Source: Nonomuraea aridisoli (GTDB lineage: Bacteria > Actinomycetota > Actinomycetes > Streptosporangiales > Streptosporangiaceae). From it: 38,797 nt of DNA. The position numbers were made by a program, and so were the translations under genes. Position 1 is the stretch's first letter, and each line of letters starts with the position of its first letter. Positions 22,817-31,656 of the stretch are shown here, in pieces. Under the pieces are notes generated by a model. The model had not been told where the DNA came from. It was given only the letters and a program-made list of their open reading frames with translations, and searched no databases. Where the stretch lies: NCBI RefSeq assembly GCF_003236395.1, contig NZ_POUD01000060.1, forward strand, positions 1 to 38,797, written 5' to 3'.

Positions 22817-25800
22817 TCACGACGGCTCCAGGAACGCCGTCTGGATCAGGCGCGAGCCGGACCTCCTGTCGACGTAGAAGCCACGGCCCGCCGGCAGCGC
22901 CTGCGGCCGGACGTTGCCGAAGAGCGGGCCCTCCTCGCGGTTGCCCGACATGATCAGGGCCGGGCTGGCCATCTCCTTCAGTCGCTGGACGGCCTGATCG
23001 TACATGGCCCGGCTGGCGCCGCCGCTCTGCCGGGCCAGCACCAGGTGCAGGCCGATGTCACGAGCTTGGGGCAGCAGGTCCGCGAGGGGCGCCAGCGGAT
23101 TGCTGGAGGTCGCCACCAGGTCGTAGTCGTCGACCACGATGTAAAGATCGGAGCCCTGCCACCAGCTGCGCGCGCGCAGCTGCTCCGGCGTGAGGTCGGC
23201 CGGCGGCAGCCGCTTGAGCAGCGCGGAACGGGCCTCCTGGATCAGTTCGGCGGCGGCGGTACTGGAGGCGGCGTAGCCGATGCGGTGGTCGGTCACGGCG
23301 GTGTCCAGCAGCGAGCGCCGGTAGTCGATCACGATCATCATTGCCTCGCGCGGCGTCCTCCTCGCCACCACGCCCTCCATGAGAAGCCTGAGTACGTTGG
23401 ACTTGCCGCACTCGTTGTCGCCGAACACGACAAAGTGCGGATCGGCGTCGAAGTCGACCATGACCGGGGAGAGGGAGTCCTCGTCGATGCCGATCGCGAT
23501 CCGTCCCGGGCCCGTCTGCTCGGGCACCGGCAGGGAGGCGGCGGGCAGCAGCGACGGCAGCAGGCGCACGGGCCGTGCCGCGGGGCCCTGCCACGACTCG
23601 CGGACGAGCTCGACCAGCGACCGAACGCCCTCGGGCACGTCGTCGGCGGTGGTCCGCCCGTCGATCCTGGGCAGCGCGGCGAGGAAGTGCATGCCGTCCC
23701 TGGTCAGGCCCCGCCCGGGCACCCCCTCGGGCACGGCGAGCGAGGCCTTCCTGCTGATCTCCGACTCGTACGGGTCGCCTAGCTTGAACTCGATCCTGGT
23801 GCCGAACAGGTCCTTGATCCCCGCCCGGAACTCCGACCACTTGTTGGTCGCGACCATCACGTGGATGCCGTAACCGAGTCCGCGCGCGGCCAGATCCGTG
23901 ATCATGGCCTCCAGCCCCTCGAACTCCTGCCTGATCGTCAGCCAGCCGTCGATGACCAGGAACACATCGCCCCAGCCGTCGCTCTGGAGGCTGCCATCGG
24001 CGACCATGCGCCGGTAGGTGGCGACGGACTCGATGCCACGGTCGTTGAACTCGCGCTCACGCTGCCGCAGCAGCCCCGAGACCTCGGCGACGGTCCTGCG
24101 CACGCGGTCGGCGTCCAGCCTGGTGGCCACGCCGCCTACGTGCGGCAGCCCATCCAGGGCCGCCAGACCGCCGCCACCAAAGTCGAGGCAGTAGAACTGC
24201 ACCTCGCGCGGTGTGTGGGTGAGGGCCATGCTGGTGATCAGCGTGCGCAGCACGTTGGTCTTGCCGCTCTGGGTGCCGCCCGCCACGCCGACGTGCCCGG
24301 CCGCGCCAGACAGATCCACCCAGTACGGATCGCGACGCTGTTCGAACGGCTTGTCGATGATGCCGACGACGGCGTGCAGCCTGCCCCGTCCCTCCCAGCC
24401 GGTCGTGGACAGGCCGAACTCCGGCGTGACGGAGAGCGCCGGCAACAGGTGGGCGAGCGTGGGCGGCTCGCTGAGCGGTGGCAGCCAGATGCGGTGCGCG
24501 GCGGGGCCGTGCCCGGCCAGGCGGCGTACGACGATGTCGAGGAGGCTGTTCTGCTGCGTGGCCCGCTCGTCGAGCTCCGCGACCTCCGACTTCCGCTCCT
24601 TCTTGGCCGGTTGCTCGACGACCGGGAGCGGCACGTACGCCGGACCGTACTCCACGACCTCCCGCAGCACGGTGTGGCCGTCGTCGGAGCCGGAGTGGCG
24701 GGAGTCAGGCTGGTAGGGGCCCGACACGTACGCGGCCTTGAACCTGGTCATGCCCGTGGTGTCGAACTTCAGGTATCCGTTGCCGGGCGCGGAAGGCAGC
24801 TCGTAAGCGTCGGCCACGCCCAGGACGACCCGGCTCTCCATGGCCGAGAAAGTGCGCAGGCCGATCCGGTACGACAGGTGGGTGTCCAGGCCGCGCAGCC
24901 GTCCCTCCTCCAGGCGCTGCGAGGCCAGCAGCAGGTGCACGCCCAGCGAGCGGCCCAGCCGGCCGATCATCACGAACAGCTCGATGAACTCGGGCTTGGC
25001 CGACAACAACTCGCTGAACTCGTCCAGCACCACGAAGAGCGTGGGCAGTGGCGCCAGGTTGGCCCCCTGCTCCCTGGCCCGCTCGTAGTCGCGCAGGGAC
25101 GCGTAGTTGCCCGCCGAGCGCAGCAGTTCCTGCCGGCGCACCATCTCGCCGTGCAGCGCGTCGTGCATGCGGTCGACCAGTGGCAGCTCGTCCGCCAGGT
25201 TGGTGATGACAGCCGAGACGTGGGAGAGCGACTCCAGCCCGAGGAACGTCGCGCCGCCCTTGAAGTCGACCAGGACGAAGTTGAGGGTCTCCGAGGAGTG
25301 CGTGACGGCCAGGCCGAGCACCAGCGTGCGCAGCAGCTCGCTCTTGCCGGAGCCGGTGGCGCCGATGACCAGGCCGTGCGGCCCCATGCCGCCCTGCGCG
25401 GACTCCTTGATGTCCAGCTCCACCACGCGTCCGTCGCCGCCCAGGCCGATGGGGACCCTCAGCCTGTTGCGGCCGGCGCGCGGCCGCCAGGTCACAGACG
25501 GGTCGAGCCGACCCGGGTCGCCCACGCCGAGCAGCTCGGTCAGTGTGGTGTTGACGGCGAGCACGTCCTCGCTCTCCCCGGCGACGGCGGCGGAGGCACG
25601 CAGCGGCGCGAGCTGGCGGGCCAGGCCCTCCACCCGCATGTAGTCGAGCCGGTCGGGGTCTCCGAGGCGGGTCCGGCGCTCCTTGCCCGCGTGGTCGAGT
25701 TTCACCATGTGGAAGCCGTCGGGCTGGACATGCAGCCGCAGCGTGTTCTGCTCCTCGACGTCGGCGGTCGAGCCGGACAGGTCGATCACCGTTACGCCGT

Positions 25801-26809
25801 GGATGGCGTCGCTGCCAAGCTGTGAGTCATGCGGCACGTGCCCGTCGTCCACGATGAGCACGTGGTAAGGCAGCGCGTCGGCCGGCGCGCCGGGCCGGAA
25901 GCGGGCGCGTTCCTTGAGCTCGTCGCCGACCAGCCGGTCCAGCTCGCCGAGGTTCTCCGTCATGAGCCGTACGGCCCCCGCCGCGTCCACCTTCTCCGGG
26001 TGCAGCGCGTGGGGCAGCCACTTGATCCACTCCCAGTGGGGCATGGTCTCCGCGCCGGCGCACACCATGATCCGCATGTCGTCGGGGGAGTGGAACACGG
26101 TGAGCTGGGCGATCATGGCGCGGACGAGGTCCCGCACGACCCCGGACTCGCCGGTCAGCCGGATCCTGGCGAACGAGCCGAGTGCGACGGCGACGGGCAG
26201 TTCCGCGACCGTCGAATGCGCCCTGACGAACCTGCGCAGCGCGCCGGCCGACAGCGCGTCCAGATCCTCCACCGGCTTGGAATCCGGTGGGATGATCTGG
26301 ATCGCGAGCTTCTGGACGCCGGTGCCGAGCCGTACGGTGGCGAAGTCCTCGTCGCGGGGACGGCGCTCCCACAGCCGCGGCCCCATGGCGATCCACCACA
26401 GGGCATCGGGCTCCGGCCCGCTCCACTCCAGGGCCTCACGCTGCTGCCTGGCCGCGCGCTTGGCCCGCTTGCGTACCTGGCTCAGGTAGCGGAAGTAGTC
26501 GCGGCGGGCGCCGTTGAGCCGGTACTTGCGCTCGCCGGCCTGGCGGCTCATCTGACCGATCGTCATCCCGACCATGGACAGCGCGAACAGGCCGCTGGCC
26601 ACGTACATGATCGGGTTGCTGTTGCCGCCCGCGGTGAACATCAGGCCCATCGCCGCGGCGCCGGCGACCATGGGCATGTAGGTGAGCACCGCGGTGAATC
26701 CCTGACTCTGGACTTCTGGAATCTCAGGAGGCGATTCGAGCAGGATCTCACCGCGCGGGGGCTTGGGGCCGGGGCGGCGTTCAGGGCGGCGTACGACGAC
26801 GATGCTCAT
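22817..26809 (-). CDS. eccC: Type VII secretion ATPase EccC
   Basis: The 1330-residue product is a full-length, unsplit EccC. Two membrane segments lie at about residues 40-85, followed by a DUF/linker region and three FtsK/SpoIIIE-type ATPase domains with Walker A loops near residues 482-490 (GATGSGKS), 843-851 (GGTQSGKT) and 1129-1137 (GDNECGKS). Walker B sites read VVLDEF, LVIDGW and IVVDDY; the last two lack the Glu after Asp, as usual for domains 2 and 3, which bind substrate signals. EccC drives export of WXG100 proteins across the inner membrane. It is divergent from eccD and first in the minus-strand block down to 19082. Confidence 0.95.
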   Translation of the reverse strand: MSIVVVRRPERRPGPKPPRGEILLESPPEIPEVQSQGFTAVLTYMPMVAGAAAMGLMFTAGGNSNPIMYVASGLFALSMVGMTIGQMSRQAGERKYRLNGARRDYFRYLSQVRKRAKRAARQQREALEWSGPEPDALWWIAMGPRLWERRPRDEDFATVRLGTGVQKLAIQIIPPDSKPVEDLDALSAGALRRFVRAHSTVAELPVAVALGSFARIRLTGESGVVRDLVRAMIAQLTVFHSPDDMRIMVCAGAETMPHWEWIKWLPHALHPEKVDAAGAVRLMTENLGELDRLVGDELKERARFRPGAPADALPYHVLIVDDGHVPHDSQLGSDAIHGVTVIDLSGSTADVEEQNTLRLHVQPDGFHMVKLDHAGKERRTRLGDPDRLDYMRVEGLARQLAPLRASAAVAGESEDVLAVNTTLTELLGVGDPGRLDPSVTWRPRAGRNRLRVPIGLGGDGRVVELDIKESAQGGMGPHGLVIGATGSGKSELLRTLVLGLAVTHSSETLNFVLVDFKGGATFLGLESLSHVSAVITNLADELPLVDRMHDALHGEMVRRQELLRSAGNYASLRDYERAREQGANLAPLPTLFVVLDEFSELLSAKPEFIELFVMIGRLGRSLGVHLLLASQRLEEGRLRGLDTHLSYRIGLRTFSAMESRVVLGVADAYELPSAPGNGYLKFDTTGMTRFKAAYVSGPYQPDSRHSGSDDGHTVLREVVEYGPAYVPLPVVEQPAKKERKSEVAELDERATQQNSLLDIVVRRLAGHGPAAHRIWLPPLSEPPTLAHLLPALSVTPEFGLSTTGWEGRGRLHAVVGIIDKPFEQRRDPYWVDLSGAAGHVGVAGGTQSGKTNVLRTLITSMALTHTPREVQFYCLDFGGGGLAALDGLPHVGGVATRLDADRVRRTVAEVSGLLRQREREFNDRGIESVATYRRMVADGSLQSDGWGDVFLVIDGWLTIRQEFEGLEAMITDLAARGLGYGIHVMVATNKWSEFRAGIKDLFGTRIEFKLGDPYESEISRKASLAVPEGVPGRGLTRDGMHFLAALPRIDGRTTADDVPEGVRSLVELVRESWQGPAARPVRLLPSLLPAASLPVPEQTGPGRIAIGIDEDSLSPVMVDFDADPHFVVFGDNECGKSNVLRLLMEGVVARRTPREAMMIVIDYRRSLLDTAVTDHRIGYAASSTAAAELIQEARSALLKRLPPADLTPEQLRARSWWQGSDLYIVVDDYDLVATSSNPLAPLADLLPQARDIGLHLVLARQSGGASRAMYDQAVQRLKEMASPALIMSGNREEGPLFGNVRPQALPAGRGFYVDRRSGSRLIQTAFLEPS

Positions 26810-26885
26810 CGAGACGTTCTTATCAGAAGAGACCAGATATGTTCTGTGTTGTCCATGACCATAGGTGGGGACCGAGAGGTTAGGA
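26810..26885. promoter_or_regulatory. Divergent eccC/eccD promoter region
   Basis: This 76-bp AT-richer spacer serves both core genes. It contains GATATGTT, also found beside the eccB start, and a GAGAGG ribosome site (26874-26879) 6 bp before the eccD ATG. Precise -10 elements are not clear. Confidence 0.45.
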
Positions 26886-28430
26886 ATGGGACAAATGGTT
26901 CAGGGGCCTCCACCCGGACCGCTGAGGGCTCAGGGGCCACCACCTGGACCTCCACCGATGTACGGCCCCCCGATGGGCTTCCCGGGCCGTCCGCCCGGTC
27001 CGCCGCCGGGGCATGGCCCGATCCAGCAGGGCGCGCTCCCGCAGGTGCCGGTGCCCCTGCCGACGCAGTGCCACGTGACGATCGTCGGCCCGCGCCGCAA
27101 GGCCGACCTCGCGCTGCCCGCCGACATCCCGCTCCCCAACGTGCTGCCGTCCCTGCTGCGCGCGCTGGGCGAGATCGGCGGCGACGCCGCGGCGGCGCCC
27201 GGCTGGACGCTGCAGCGGCTCGGCGGCGCGCCGCTCGACCTGGGGCAGAGCCTCGGAGCGCTCGGTGTGCTCGACGGCGAGATTCTCTACCTCAGGCCGC
27301 GTGAGGCGATCCTGCCGCCCGCGCTCTACGACGACGTGGCGGACGTGGTGGCGAGCCGGGTCCGCGAGGGACGCGGCGCCTGGACGTCCAAGCACTCAAG
27401 GATCCTGGGCGCGAGCGGCGCCACCGGCCTGCTCGTGCTCGGTGCCGTCGGCCTGGTGCTGTCCGGCATGTCCGGGCTCACCATCACGATCACCGCCGCG
27501 CTGCTGGCGCTGTTGCTGATCGTCACTGGCACTCTGCTGTCCAGGGCCGTGGGCGACTCGCAGGCGGGGGCGCTGGTAGGGCATGCCGCCCTGCCGTACG
27601 GGTTCGTGGCCGGCCTGTTCGCCCCAGCCGCCGGCGGGGCGGCGCTCGGTTTCGGAGCGCCCCACCTGCTGGCGGCGATGGCCTGCACCGCGCTGGTCGC
27701 CGCGCTCGGCGGGGCGCTGATCTCCGACGGCGTGCCCGGCTTCCTCGGCACAGCCATCGCGACCACCGTCGGGGCGATCTGCTCGGCCGTGGTGATGGTG
27801 TGGTCGGCGCCGCCCGCCGGTGTGGCGGCCGTGGCCATCGCCCTGATCTTGGCTCTGATGCCGCTGGTGCCCTCGCTGTCGTTCAGGCTGGCCAAGGTGC
27901 CGCTGCCCGCGATGCCCACCACGGCCGAGGAACTGCGCAGCGACAACCAGCGCCTGGACGCCCCGGCCATCCAGGAGCGCACCAGGGTGGCGCAGCGCTA
28001 CGCCGTCGGGATGATCGCGGGAGTCGGGATCTGCGCGCTGGTCACTCAGGTGCTGCTGGTGCTCGACGACTACTGGGTCTCGTCGGTCATGACCGTGTCG
28101 TTGTCGCTGTCGCTCGTCATGCGGGCCCGGGTGTTCCGCAGTCTCGGCCAGCGCATCTGGCTGGTGGGCGGCGGCCTGGCCGGGCTCGCCATGCTGGCGC
28201 TGTCGTTCTTCGGCGACGGCGGCATCGTGGGATCGCTGGCCGTGGCCATCGCCGTCCTGTGGCTGGCGCTGATCACTGTGGGCATCGGCATATGGCTGTC
28301 GATGAGCAAGCTTTCGCCGTTCTGGGGGCGCGCCGGCGACATCGTGGACATCGTACTGATCGTCCAGCTGTTCCCGCTCGCGCTCGGCGTGCTGGAGGTC
28401 TACAGCTGGGTGCGCGGTCTGTCCGGCTGA
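26886..28430 (+). CDS. eccD: Type VII secretion integral membrane protein EccD
   Basis: The 514-residue product has a Pro/Gly-rich N-terminus (~1-55), a YukD/ubiquitin-like domain (~56-145: CHVTIVGPRRKADLALP...LQRLGGAPLDLG...DGEILYLRP) and about eleven membrane helices from residue ~170 to the end, split by a cytoplasmic loop near 345-365 (TTAEELRSDNQRLDAPAIQER). This is the EccD channel architecture. The ATG at 26886 was chosen for GAGAGG 6 bp upstream; in-frame GTG 26865 and ATG 26895 are alternatives. It opens a plus-strand block that continues with a YbaB-like gene. Confidence 0.93.
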   Translation: MGQMVQGPPPGPLRAQGPPPGPPPMYGPPMGFPGRPPGPPPGHGPIQQGALPQVPVPLPTQCHVTIVGPRRKADLALPADIPLPNVLPSLLRALGEIGGDAAAAPGWTLQRLGGAPLDLGQSLGALGVLDGEILYLRPREAILPPALYDDVADVVASRVREGRGAWTSKHSRILGASGATGLLVLGAVGLVLSGMSGLTITITAALLALLLIVTGTLLSRAVGDSQAGALVGHAALPYGFVAGLFAPAAGGAALGFGAPHLLAAMACTALVAALGGALISDGVPGFLGTAIATTVGAICSAVVMVWSAPPAGVAAVAIALILALMPLVPSLSFRLAKVPLPAMPTTAEELRSDNQRLDAPAIQERTRVAQRYAVGMIAGVGICALVTQVLLVLDDYWVSSVMTVSLSLSLVMRARVFRSLGQRIWLVGGGLAGLAMLALSFFGDGGIVGSLAVAIAVLWLALITVGIGIWLSMSKLSPFWGRAGDIVDIVLIVQLFPLALGVLEVYSWVRGLSG

Positions 28431-28464
28431 CACCGGCCGGGAATCTCTCGAAGCAGGAGGCAGA

Positions 28465-28908
28465 GTGCAGGAGTTCGGCGACTTCGCCAAGGTCGATCTG
28501 GAGAAGCTGGTGAAGGGGGCCGACGAGCAGCTCGCCCTGCTCGGCACCTTCAGCGAGAGGGCGGCGTCGTGCGTCGGCCGCGCCCAGGACGAGGACGGGT
28601 TCGTCACCGTGGAGTACGGGCAGGAGGGCGTGCGAGAGCTGGAGCTGCACCCCAAGGCGATGCGGCTGTCCTCGGGGGAGCTGGCGGAGATGATCAAGGC
28701 CACGCTCCGCGACGCCACGGACGACTTCCAGCGCAGGCTCACGCAGGAGGCGGGAGAGCTGTTCGGGCAGGAGTCCAATCCGCTCAGGCTGCTGTCGGAT
28801 CCCGCCTCCATCATCGGCAAGGCGAAGGAGGCGGAGCCGCTCTACGATCGCGCGTTCGAGGACGTGATGGGCCGGCTCGACAAGATCCGCCGCCGACTCG
28901 AGCTCTGA
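28465..28908 (+). CDS. YbaB/EbfC-fold protein
   Basis: The 147-residue product (GTG start, GGAGG-like GCAGGAGGC upstream) has a first helix (LEKLVKGADEQLALLGTFSER), a strand unit 'DGFVTVEYGQEGVRELELHP' and a long helix 'LAEMIKATLRDATDDFQRRLTQE' with an additional C-terminal helix. This is a YbaB-like fold, the third in the locus. It sits 34 bp after eccD. Confidence 0.75.
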   Translation: MQEFGDFAKVDLEKLVKGADEQLALLGTFSERAASCVGRAQDEDGFVTVEYGQEGVRELELHPKAMRLSSGELAEMIKATLRDATDDFQRRLTQEAGELFGQESNPLRLLSDPASIIGKAKEAEPLYDRAFEDVMGRLDKIRRRLEL

Positions 28909-29138
28909 CGCGACCCTGTAAGCGTCTCCGTGCCCTCATGTCGAGAGGCGGCGCGCCTTCGACCAGCGAATTTATCGGAAAGTAGGCATAGCGCTACCAA
29001 TTCGTAATCTTGTATTTATGTGACTTCTGGGATTGATGGTGGCTAACATGCCATTTGATGATGTTCGCGGGGGGTAGTTGCTTTCGGAGGTCAACGCCCG
29101 CCGTAACAGACGAGGCCACGTAGACCTTTGGAGATCCA
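28909..29138 (+). promoter_or_regulatory. 230-bp AT-rich intergenic region ahead of the esx-like operon
   Basis: No gene is seen. The stretch 28970-29070 is strikingly AT-rich for this genome (AATTTATCGG, CTTGTATTTATGTGAC). TATGTGAC-TTCTG--ATTGA partly resembles the pseudokinase upstream blocks. A promoter for the genes from 29139 onward is expected here. Confidence 0.45.
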
Positions 29139-29480
29139 GTGTCACTGTACGGCGCAAGCCCTACTCAGCTGACGACTGCGGCGGGCTATTGTCAGAGCAC
29201 CGCGCAGTACATCGAGGGAATGCGGCTGCGAGTTCAGGAGATCAAGGCCGGCCTGCAGTGGCAGGGCGGCGCGTACAACCAGTTCGCTCAGGCGATGAAT
29301 CGGTGGGACACCGAGTTCACGCAAGTCATCAAGATCCTTGAGGACATCTACGACCGGCTGAACATCGGCGCCGGCGTCTACCGGAACGCGGCCGACGAGA
29401 ACATGGACATCGCCGGGGGCTTCAACAGCGCCGGGCACTCTGGCGGACGCATCGACTCCCTCATCAACGCCAACCGCTGA
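29139..29480 (+). CDS. WXG100-family T7SS protein
   Basis: The 113-residue product (GTG start) has the two-helix WXG100 form with W41-Q-G43 (LQWQGGAYNQF) and a second helix 'WDTEFTQVIKILEDIYDRLNIGAGVYRNAADEN'; a short Gly/Asn-rich tail follows. It is 17 bp upstream of a second WXG100 gene, and the two probably form an EsxA/EsxB-like heterodimer. Confidence 0.88.
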   Translation: MSLYGASPTQLTTAAGYCQSTAQYIEGMRLRVQEIKAGLQWQGGAYNQFAQAMNRWDTEFTQVIKILEDIYDRLNIGAGVYRNAADENMDIAGGFNSAGHSGGRIDSLINANR

Positions 29481-29497
29481 GCAGGACGGAGAACGCC

Positions 29498-29809
29498 ATG
29501 TCAACCCCGGCGCCTGACGATTACACATATGTCAATTTCCCCTCCCTCGAGAAGGCCTACGAGGAACTCAAGAAGATCGTCACCGAGCTCGACAGGGCTA
29601 CCGACGACCTGTACCAGGACATCAGGAAGGAGCTCGGCGCGAGCTGGCAGGGCGAGGCCCAGCAGTTCTTCGACGCCAAGAAGGAGCAGTGGAACGCCCT
29701 CGAGAAGGAGATGGGCCAGCAGCTGTTCCAGGCTGCGGTGGCAGTCGATGTCGCCAGGGGCAACTACCAGAACGCCGAGCGACGCAACATTGCCATTTGG
29801 ACGGACTAG
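29498..29809 (+). CDS. WXG100-family T7SS protein (partner)
   Basis: The 103-residue product shows helix 1 'LEKAYEELKKIVTELDRATDDLYQDIRKE', turn W50-Q-G52 (SWQGEAQQFF) and helix 2 'QWNALEKEMGQQLFQAAVAVDVARGNYQNAERRN'. The strong charge of the helices and adjacency to the 29139 gene fit a secreted WXG100 pair. Ribosome site AGGACGGAG lies before the ATG. Confidence 0.9.
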   Translation: MSTPAPDDYTYVNFPSLEKAYEELKKIVTELDRATDDLYQDIRKELGASWQGEAQQFFDAKKEQWNALEKEMGQQLFQAAVAVDVARGNYQNAERRNIAIWTD

Positions 29810-29877
29810 GTAAGTTCGTCCATCCTCTCGGTCGTCGCCTCCGGTGATGACCGAGAGTCATGTTCCTGGGGGCGAGG

Positions 29878-30279
29878 ATGACGCAAAAGGACGCGATGTA
29901 CGGGGGCAGCGACCCGCTGTCGGTCGACCCCCATCTGTTCGACGGCGGCGCCGCACGGGAGAACTCCCCCTCCCAGATGCGAGCCATCGCCACGGAGTTG
30001 AGGTCCAGCCTCGACGCGATGCTCGGCAACAGCGAGCGGCCCAATGGCAACATCAACCAGATCGAGCCCTCGGCGGGGGGAGGTCTTTCGACCTCTCAGA
30101 TCGGCAGATGGAGCGACGCGCTGGCCCTCGCCTCGACCGTGGGATCGGACAACGCGGGCAGGAAGTTCGCCGAGGTGTACCAGCGGTTCATCGACGCCTA
30201 CCAGAAGGTGGTAGAGGCCGTCGAGGCCAGTGCCGACAATCACGACAGGGCGCGCCGTGCCAACGAGGGTGATGCCTGA
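29878..30279 (+). CDS. PE-like small T7SS protein
   Basis: The 133-residue product (ATG 29878, after GGGGGCGAGG; 29860 and 29896 are alternative starts) has a disordered N-terminus, helix 'SQMRAIATELRSSLDAMLGN', a 'GRWSDALALASTVG' turn and helix 'RKFAEVYQRFIDAYQKVVEAVEASADNHD' ending RANEGDA. The gene at 35039 has the same pattern and ending (TANEGEV). Each lies directly before a large PPE-like gene, suggesting a PE/PPE-style heterodimer. Its TGA overlaps the next ATG by one base. Confidence 0.72.
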   Translation: MTQKDAMYGGSDPLSVDPHLFDGGAARENSPSQMRAIATELRSSLDAMLGNSERPNGNINQIEPSAGGGLSTSQIGRWSDALALASTVGSDNAGRKFAEVYQRFIDAYQKVVEAVEASADNHDRARRANEGDA

Positions 30280-31652
30280 TGGGCAGCGAGCGTGAGGTCG
30301 TCGTCATCGCGGACTTCAGCCAGACGCCACAGGGCGAATGGCCGCGGAACACCAAGCCAGAGATCAAGGGCTGGCTGGACGGCACCGATCCCGGCTACGT
30401 CTCGGGAGCCGGCCAGACGTACATGAACGCGGCGAGCAAGATCGAGCAGGCTGTCAACGTCCTTGAGGAGCATGCCGGCAAGATCCTCAACATCTGGACG
30501 GGCCCGGACGCCGTTCAGGCCAGGACGGCTCTGGAGTTGCTGCACGCCTCCGGCAACGAACTGCGCAGCAAGCTCAGCCTGATGGGCCAGGCGCTCCAGT
30601 TGTACTCCGGCCACCTCTCGGACGCCAGGACGAAGGTCAACGAGGAGCAGAACGTCCCGGCGGGCGTCGGCACCGAGTCCGAGACCAGAGTGGTCAAGGA
30701 GGCGCTCGAGAACACGCACGCCCAGCGCACGCTCCACGACCTCAACCAGCAGATCAAGTCGATCTACGACCTCACGGTCCCGCACGAGGTCTCCTTCGAG
30801 TTGCCGACGGTGTCCATCCCTGAGGCTCCCGCCGAGACCCGGGATCCCCGGTACCCGACCGGCTCCGGCATGCGGGGCCCCACCTTCGTCTCCTCGGGCT
30901 ATGACGGCGGAGGCTCGTACGACGGCGGGTCCGGTTACACGGGTTCGTACGGCACCGGTGGTGGATCCGGCTCCGGATCGAACCCGGGGAGCGGCAGTTC
31001 CGGCGGCCAGGGTTCCGGCGGTCAGAGCGTCGGCGGCACGAATCCGGGCGGCACGAATCCGGGCGGCACGCATCCGGGCGGCACGAATCCGGGCGGCTCG
31101 GACGCAGGCGGCGGTCCCGGCGCCGGTGACCCCGCCACGCCCGGCCCAGTGACTGATCCGGGCGCGAACCCGGTTTCCGGGCAGCCGCAGGTCCCTGGCG
31201 TCGGGGAGACGGTCCCCCCGGTCATCGGCGGCGACGGCACGACGGTCACCGACGGCGTGAACGGCACCGATCCCACCCGGACCGACGTGGCGAGCTACCA
31301 GCCGCCGGCCACGACGCTCACGAACCCGACCTTCGCCCCTCCGGGCACGAGCCCCATCTCTCCGAGCACGAGCCTCATCCCGCCCTCAACGATCCACACC
31401 CCGACTCCCGTCGGCTCGCTGGGCCTCCCGTCGGTGATCGGCTCGCCGGGGGTGGGCGGCGGACCCGTGACGTCGCTGGTGAGCGGTGCAGGGCGCGCGG
31501 TCCCCGGCTCCCCGAACGGCATGCCGTTCATGCCCTTCATGGGGGGCGGGGCCGTCGGCGACCATACCGATCTGGAGCGGAGCACGTACCTGTCGGAGGA
31601 CGCGAGTGCCTGGACCTGCGGGCATGACACGACAGACCCGGTGATCGGATGA
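30279..31652 (+). CDS. PPE-like T7SS protein with Gly/Pro-rich tail
   Basis: The 457-residue product has a ~180-residue helical N-terminal domain with W73-T-G75 (ILNIWTGPDAVQAR) and 'GNELRSKLSLMGQALQLYSGHLSDAR', then a disordered Gly/Ser/Thr/Pro-rich region (~195-405) containing five NPGGT-type units, and a conserved end 'GMPFMPFMGGG...DLERSTYLSEDASAW...DPVIG'. The YLSED element fits the general T7SS export signal YxxxD/E. It follows a PE-like gene with a one-base overlap. Function after secretion is unknown. Confidence 0.75.
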   Translation: MGSEREVVVIADFSQTPQGEWPRNTKPEIKGWLDGTDPGYVSGAGQTYMNAASKIEQAVNVLEEHAGKILNIWTGPDAVQARTALELLHASGNELRSKLSLMGQALQLYSGHLSDARTKVNEEQNVPAGVGTESETRVVKEALENTHAQRTLHDLNQQIKSIYDLTVPHEVSFELPTVSIPEAPAETRDPRYPTGSGMRGPTFVSSGYDGGGSYDGGSGYTGSYGTGGGSGSGSNPGSGSSGGQGSGGQSVGGTNPGGTNPGGTHPGGTNPGGSDAGGGPGAGDPATPGPVTDPGANPVSGQPQVPGVGETVPPVIGGDGTTVTDGVNGTDPTRTDVASYQPPATTLTNPTFAPPGTSPISPSTSLIPPSTIHTPTPVGSLGLPSVIGSPGVGGGPVTSLVSGAGRAVPGSPNGMPFMPFMGGGAVGDHTDLERSTYLSEDASAWTCGHDTTDPVIG

Positions 31653-31656
31653 GTGC

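Noticed and set aside
23861..25825. 654-codon open frame on the plus strand
   Set aside because: It is the antisense shadow of eccC; its composition (His/Gln/Arg/Gly-rich) is typical of such shadows.
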